Below, piece by piece: positions 60,809-64,000 of a DNA stretch of 64,000 nucleotides. How positions within the stretch are numbered: the first letter of the stretch is position 1; each line of letters begins with the position of its first letter. The stretch covers positions 1 to 64,000 of the forward strand of contig JAEWYE010000051.1 of assembly GCA_023458755.1 (NCBI GenBank), in the 5' to 3' direction. The position numbers and the translations under genes were made by a program. The notes under the pieces were generated by a model. That model did not search any database. It was not told the DNA's origin and saw only the letters and a program-made list of their open reading frames with translations. This DNA comes from Bacillota bacterium (GTDB lineage Bacteria > Bacillota > Clostridia > Oscillospirales > Acutalibacteraceae).

Positions 60809-61390
60809 TTAATCCGAATTTTTCATGTTGTTCAAAGCATTGAGTACATCCGCAAAGGAAATGCCGCAGGATATAGCTGCGGAAGCCGCTATTAACGATG
60901 CTTTAACCAAGTCGGGATGTCTTAGGCGAACGCGTCCGATCACGCCGACGCCGACGATTTCAAATGCCGTTTCCCCGTCTAAGGTATGAATATAGCGGGC
61001 GGTAAAGTCTGCGTTGTCGCTGCTGGTGGAATAGGTCAGTATTTTGCATCCGGTAAAATAATCGGCAGAAGACGGAATATGAGCATCATAATCCATAACG
61101 CAGCCGATGAAATCTTTCGCGTGGTTCAGCGCATAGTCGGTAACATGCGCAAAATCCGCAAGGATCAGCACTGCCGGAACCGTGTTGGCGGGCAGCTTTG
61201 TATATTCGGCGGCAGAAGCCACCAAATACTCAATTTTCTGATCGGTACACGCGGTTTCATCACAATCGGCCGTAACCGAATAACCGCAGTGCTCCAAAAT
61301 GCTCTGCAGTGTTTTTGCAATTAATCCATCCGATTTTTCACTGACTGCAACCAGTTTTACCCTGTGATTGCAAAGATTTTGATGCTCCAT
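60809..61390 (-). CDS. Mur-ligase-like protein lacking the ATP-binding site
   Basis: 193 residues, ATG 61390 (GGAGG 10 bases upstream). Sited between spoVD and mraY, where murE and murF normally lie. It reads like fragments of a Mur ligase: residues 13-38 VAVSEKSDGLIAKTLQSILE align with the VGVTGTNGKTTT...ILE P-loop segment but with the GTNGKT lost, TYSTSSDNADFTARYI resembles the TYG..DADF region and GVGVIGRVRLRHPDLVKASL then IAASAAISCGISFADVLNAL matches the glycine-rich/N-A-L-AA part at the end of the central domain. It is much shorter than a ligase (about 450 residues). Binding or regulatory role is inference. Confidence 0.62.
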   Translation of the reverse strand: MEHQNLCNHRVKLVAVSEKSDGLIAKTLQSILEHCGYSVTADCDETACTDQKIEYLVASAAEYTKLPANTVPAVLILADFAHVTDYALNHAKDFIGCVMDYDAHIPSSADYFTGCKILTYSTSSDNADFTARYIHTLDGETAFEIVGVGVIGRVRLRHPDLVKASLIAASAAISCGISFADVLNALNNMKNSD

Positions 61391-61425
61391 CAATCATCAT
61401 CCTCCCAAAAAGAGTGGAATGTTTT

Positions 61426-63672
61426 CTATTCTTGCTGTCCCTTGTCGATAAAGGTTACCGTAACAATGGTACCGGGTTTCACCTTGGTCCCCTCTTTAAT
61501 ATCCTGCGCGCTTGACTGAATTTTGACGCCGCTGGCACTATTAAGTGTGGCGGACGCGCCGGTAAGCTGCATGTTAATGTTATAGGACGCGGCCACACGA
61601 TTTGCTTCCGTAATGGACAGCCCGACTAAATTCGGAACGGTGGCGGTTGCCGAGGTACTGTTTTCATCCGTAAAGAGAACCAGCGTGCCTTCTTTCGGAA
61701 TCGTGCTTCCCGATTCCGGAATCTGCTTGACGACCGTTGTTCCGCTTCCGTATACTTTGGCGGTCAATCCTGCCTGCTGTGCCGCTGCCTGCGCCTGCGC
61801 CACTGTTTTGCCAGTAACACTTGGGGTGGAAATATTGACTTTCGCAAGCTCTTCCGCTGTATATTTACGGTCTACACCCAGATAATTCAGTGTTTCTTCC
61901 ATGGTTTTGGAGAAAATCGGTCCGGATACCGCGCTTCCGTAATAGCTGTTGCCCATCGGTTCGTCGCAGAACACCAACATGGCAATCTGCGGGTCATCTG
62001 CCGGAGCGAAACCGCAGTAAGATGCAATATAATATTTTTTTGAATGTGTTTCATTATTCTTTTCTGTTTTTTCGGAGGTACCTGTTTTACCCGCTACGCG
62101 ATAGCCGGGCAGATAACCGGTTTTCGCGGTACCGGTGGTTGCGTTCTGCTGCATGATTTTTGCCATACGCTGCGAAACATCGTTGGAAATCACCTGACGC
62201 TTAACGTTTGTATCGATTGTTTTAACAATATTGCCGCTGCTGTCAACAACCTGACTCACTAAATGCGGCTGTACCAGGTAGCCGCCGTTTGCCACCGCCG
62301 CGCAGGCGGTAATCATCTGAATCGGCGTAATGGCATCCGTCTGTCCAAAGGCTTCGGTCGCCAAATCGGTAGGAAACTGCTCCAACTGCGCTTGCGTACG
62401 GTAGATACTATTTGATTCGCCCGGAAGGTCAATCCCCGTTTTTTCCGTAAATCCAAACGCGCTGTAATATTTAAAAAAGTTGGTGGGTCCAAGCAACTCT
62501 CCTATTTTCATAAATACCGGGTTGCAGGAATTGCAAAGGCCTTCCACAAAGGTTTCGGAGCCGTGTCCGGAGGTTCGCCAGCAGTTCATTCTTGTGCCGG
62601 CAACAACTGCATAACCTGGGCAAAAAAACGTGGATTTTTCCGTAATGACTCCTGAATCTAAACCCGCGGAACCGGTAACCATTTTAAAAACGGAACCGGG
62701 ATGGTATGTGTCGCTTACCGCTTTGTTTCGCCACTGTGTAAGCTGCGCGGCGGCGAGCGCCTGCGTTTTGGCATCTCCCGTAAGCTTATCAATTTGCGCT
62801 TTGATAACCGGATCGGCAATTTCACGCGGGTCGTTCGGATCAAAATCGCCTTTGGTCGCCATTGCCAAAATCGCGCCGGTTTTTACGTTCATAATAATGG
62901 CGGTTGCGCGGTTCTGCACCTTGTTGTCTTTAATACCCTGTTCCAGATTGGTCTCCAAAAAATGCTGAATGGATTCATCCAACGTGAGCACCAAATTGTT
63001 GCCGTTCTGCGCATCCACTTTTTGCTCATACTGGAACGGCATGTCGGTGCCGAGGGCATTTTTCGCGGTAACCAGTTTTCCCGCAACCCCGGAAAGCTCC
63101 TTGTTGTATTGCAGTTCAAGACCCGCAAGTCCGTTGTTGTCGATGCTGGTAAAGCCCAAAACAGACGCGGCAAAATCATGATAAGGATAATACCGTTTAT
63201 AATCTTCAATCAGCCGAACTCCGCTGCTGATTTCATTTTTCTCTTTAAATTCCAGAATTTTATCTTTAATGTCGGTTTCGACCTGACGCTTTAAAATTGT
63301 GTAGCAGCTTTTCTTATTGTTGTTCAGCAGGGTAAGAATTTTGCTCTTATCCATACTTAAAATTTGAGAAAGTCCATCCGCGATTGTATCGCGTGTCTTA
63401 TCTTTCGTGATATAAGCAGGCTCCAGTACTACCGTCCACACAGTCGCGCTTTGCGCCAGTACTTTCATGTTGCAGTCATAAATGGTGCCGCGTTGGGCGG
63501 AAATACTGGTATTTTGCAGCTGCTGCGTAACAGCGCGCTGCTGAAGGTCTGCGCCCTGAACAATCTGCCAGCGGATAAGGCTGAAAATAATCGCGCCAAA
63601 TCCGACAACAATCAACGCAATCAGTATAAGGATGGTTCTGTGCCACATCCTGACTGTTGTACCTTTTGCCAT
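61426..63672 (-). CDS. spoVD: SpoVD-type class B penicillin-binding protein with two PASTA domains
   Basis: 748 residues from ATG 63672 (GGAGG 7 bases upstream); the 46-codon in-frame extension has no RBS. N-terminal membrane helix, dimerisation domain, then transpeptidase motifs YHPGSVFKM (active Ser), LCNSCNPVFMKIGE (SxN) and VAGKTGTSEKTEKN (KTG). C-terminal PASTA repeats begin near STPSVTGKTVAQAQAAAQQA and VPNLVGLSITEANRVAASYN. It cross-links septal or spore-cortex peptidoglycan with the SEDS partner FtsW in this cluster. SpoVD and PbpB/Pbp2B are alternatives; the two PASTA domains and cluster position do not decide between them. Confidence 0.92.
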   Translation of the reverse strand: MAKGTTVRMWHRTILILIALIVVGFGAIIFSLIRWQIVQGADLQQRAVTQQLQNTSISAQRGTIYDCNMKVLAQSATVWTVVLEPAYITKDKTRDTIADGLSQILSMDKSKILTLLNNNKKSCYTILKRQVETDIKDKILEFKEKNEISSGVRLIEDYKRYYPYHDFAASVLGFTSIDNNGLAGLELQYNKELSGVAGKLVTAKNALGTDMPFQYEQKVDAQNGNNLVLTLDESIQHFLETNLEQGIKDNKVQNRATAIIMNVKTGAILAMATKGDFDPNDPREIADPVIKAQIDKLTGDAKTQALAAAQLTQWRNKAVSDTYHPGSVFKMVTGSAGLDSGVITEKSTFFCPGYAVVAGTRMNCWRTSGHGSETFVEGLCNSCNPVFMKIGELLGPTNFFKYYSAFGFTEKTGIDLPGESNSIYRTQAQLEQFPTDLATEAFGQTDAITPIQMITACAAVANGGYLVQPHLVSQVVDSSGNIVKTIDTNVKRQVISNDVSQRMAKIMQQNATTGTAKTGYLPGYRVAGKTGTSEKTEKNNETHSKKYYIASYCGFAPADDPQIAMLVFCDEPMGNSYYGSAVSGPIFSKTMEETLNYLGVDRKYTAEELAKVNISTPSVTGKTVAQAQAAAQQAGLTAKVYGSGTTVVKQIPESGSTIPKEGTLVLFTDENSTSATATVPNLVGLSITEANRVAASYNINMQLTGASATLNSASGVKIQSSAQDIKEGTKVKPGTIVTVTFIDKGQQE

Positions 63673-64000
63673 AGCAGTACCTCCATTTACGATATGCCGC
63701 AAAAAGCGGGCAACATACGGGTTCCGAATAAAAATAGGAGAGTCAAGATTACCTCTTAACTCTCGTCGCTTATACCAATTGCGCATAGAAAGTCTCGGCG
63801 GAACATTCATGAGTTTTGGTATTAATACTTATTTACTGATTTTTTTAATTATTCACAAATCCCTGTGAATAATATTTGAATTCATGTGATAATTTTATTC
63901 GTCAACCCATTGAAAATCCACCATGAATTTTTGGAACATTTTATCCCATAAATTAGAATCAAGAAAGCATTTTTTCTATGGAATGCCAAACGGAAGACCA
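63673..64000. other. 328-base region upstream of spoVD, no gene recognised
   Basis: AT-rich, with a hairpin at 63738-63764. No FtsL, MraZ or RsmH gene, which often precede this cluster, was seen, although the window ends here. An open frame reaching the window edge (stop at 63978-63976, ending GLPFGIP) could be the tail of an upstream gene but is too short to call. Confidence 0.4.
63731..63764 (-). terminator. Hairpin upstream of spoVD
   Basis: On the minus strand GAGAGTTAAGA, 5-nt loop, TCTTGACTCTC with one G-T pair, followed by CTATTTTTATTC. It lies 66 bases before the spoVD ATG. It may end an upstream transcript, or act as an attenuator of the dcw cluster. Confidence 0.5.

Noticed and set aside
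63672..63810. 46-codon N-terminal extension of SpoVD
   Set aside because: No RBS before 63810; the hairpin at 63738 lies inside it, and GGAGG precedes ATG 63672 at the correct spacing.
63976..64000. Possible 3' end of another gene (reading ...GLPFGIP then stop on the minus strand)
   Set aside because: Only seven codons are in the window, so no family can be recognised.
1..64000. tRNA, rRNA or tmRNA genes
   Set aside because: None was recognised on reading the intergenic regions on both strands; a covariance-model scan would be the decisive check.

Overview
The window looks like chromosome of a Gram-positive, endospore-forming member of class Clostridia, most likely the Oscillospiraceae (Ruminococcaceae) group. 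The basis is a dcw cell-division cluster headed by a PASTA-containing SpoVD-type penicillin-binding protein, strong AGGAGG-type ribosome binding sites, Gram-positive lipoproteins and sortase-free wall enzymes, a CIRCE heat-shock operator, and a YitT/PiT/LivFGMHK gene set. The species call is inference; no rRNA or tRNA gene is present to anchor it. No CRISPR array, prophage or complete mobile element was seen. Only the left end of an IS200/IS605-type element lies at the start.

Layout. 1-300: cut-off IS200-like transposase with its hairpins. 358-4614 (minus): a three-gene surface-glycan operon (FkbM methyltransferase, GT2-TPR glycosyltransferase, CatB-like acetyltransferase). 4778-8177: scattered housekeeping genes (QueG-like Fe-S protein, YgjP metallopeptidase, HD hydrolase, polysaccharide deacetylase). 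8424-13176 (plus): MoxR / DUF58 / transglutaminase operon. 13261-17867 (minus): complete branched-chain amino acid ABC transporter behind an attenuator-like leader. 18144-20757: TrmB, and a phosphate uptake pair (PiT and DUF47). 21084-26282: second deacetylase, radical SAM and HD-GYP genes, YitT, VOC protein. 26420-31168: ABC-2 transporter and TetR operons, each with a readable promoter and operator, and an E2-like acyltransferase that lacks the catalytic His. 31424-34937: GH31 alpha-xylosidase divergent from an AraC regulator. 35006-37673: YwbE, ArsC/Spx-like, YyaL. 37869-41625: MacA/MacB-type efflux operon whose adaptor has a long Gly-rich tail. 41844-45670: RecQ, TipAS-type MerR regulator with its own 19-bp-spacer promoter, sirtuin. 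45993-47876: HtpG under a CIRCE element. 48386-52926: membrane protein, CDF transporter, orphan fumarase beta subunit, HAD phosphatase, and CorA preceded by a 24-codon leader ORF.

53304-63672 (all minus) is the dcw cluster, transcribed spoVD, mur-ligase-like gene, mraY, ftsW, murG, murA, ftsQ, ftsZ. It contains no murC, murD, murE, murF or ftsA. Where murE/murF normally sit there is a 193-residue protein that resembles a Mur ligase but has no P-loop. These genes together make lipid I and lipid II, flip and polymerise them at the septum, and build the Z-ring; the ATP-dependent peptide ligases must be encoded elsewhere.

The observations I would follow first are the corA leader peptide (52948-53022), the ATP-site-less Mur-ligase-like protein (60809-61390), the mutually exclusive hairpins in the liv leader, the CIRCE site on htpG, and a set of related GC-rich palindromes (about 33850, 45755, 48229, with a related inverted pair at 6296 and 6531) that includes an inverted pair flanking htpG.
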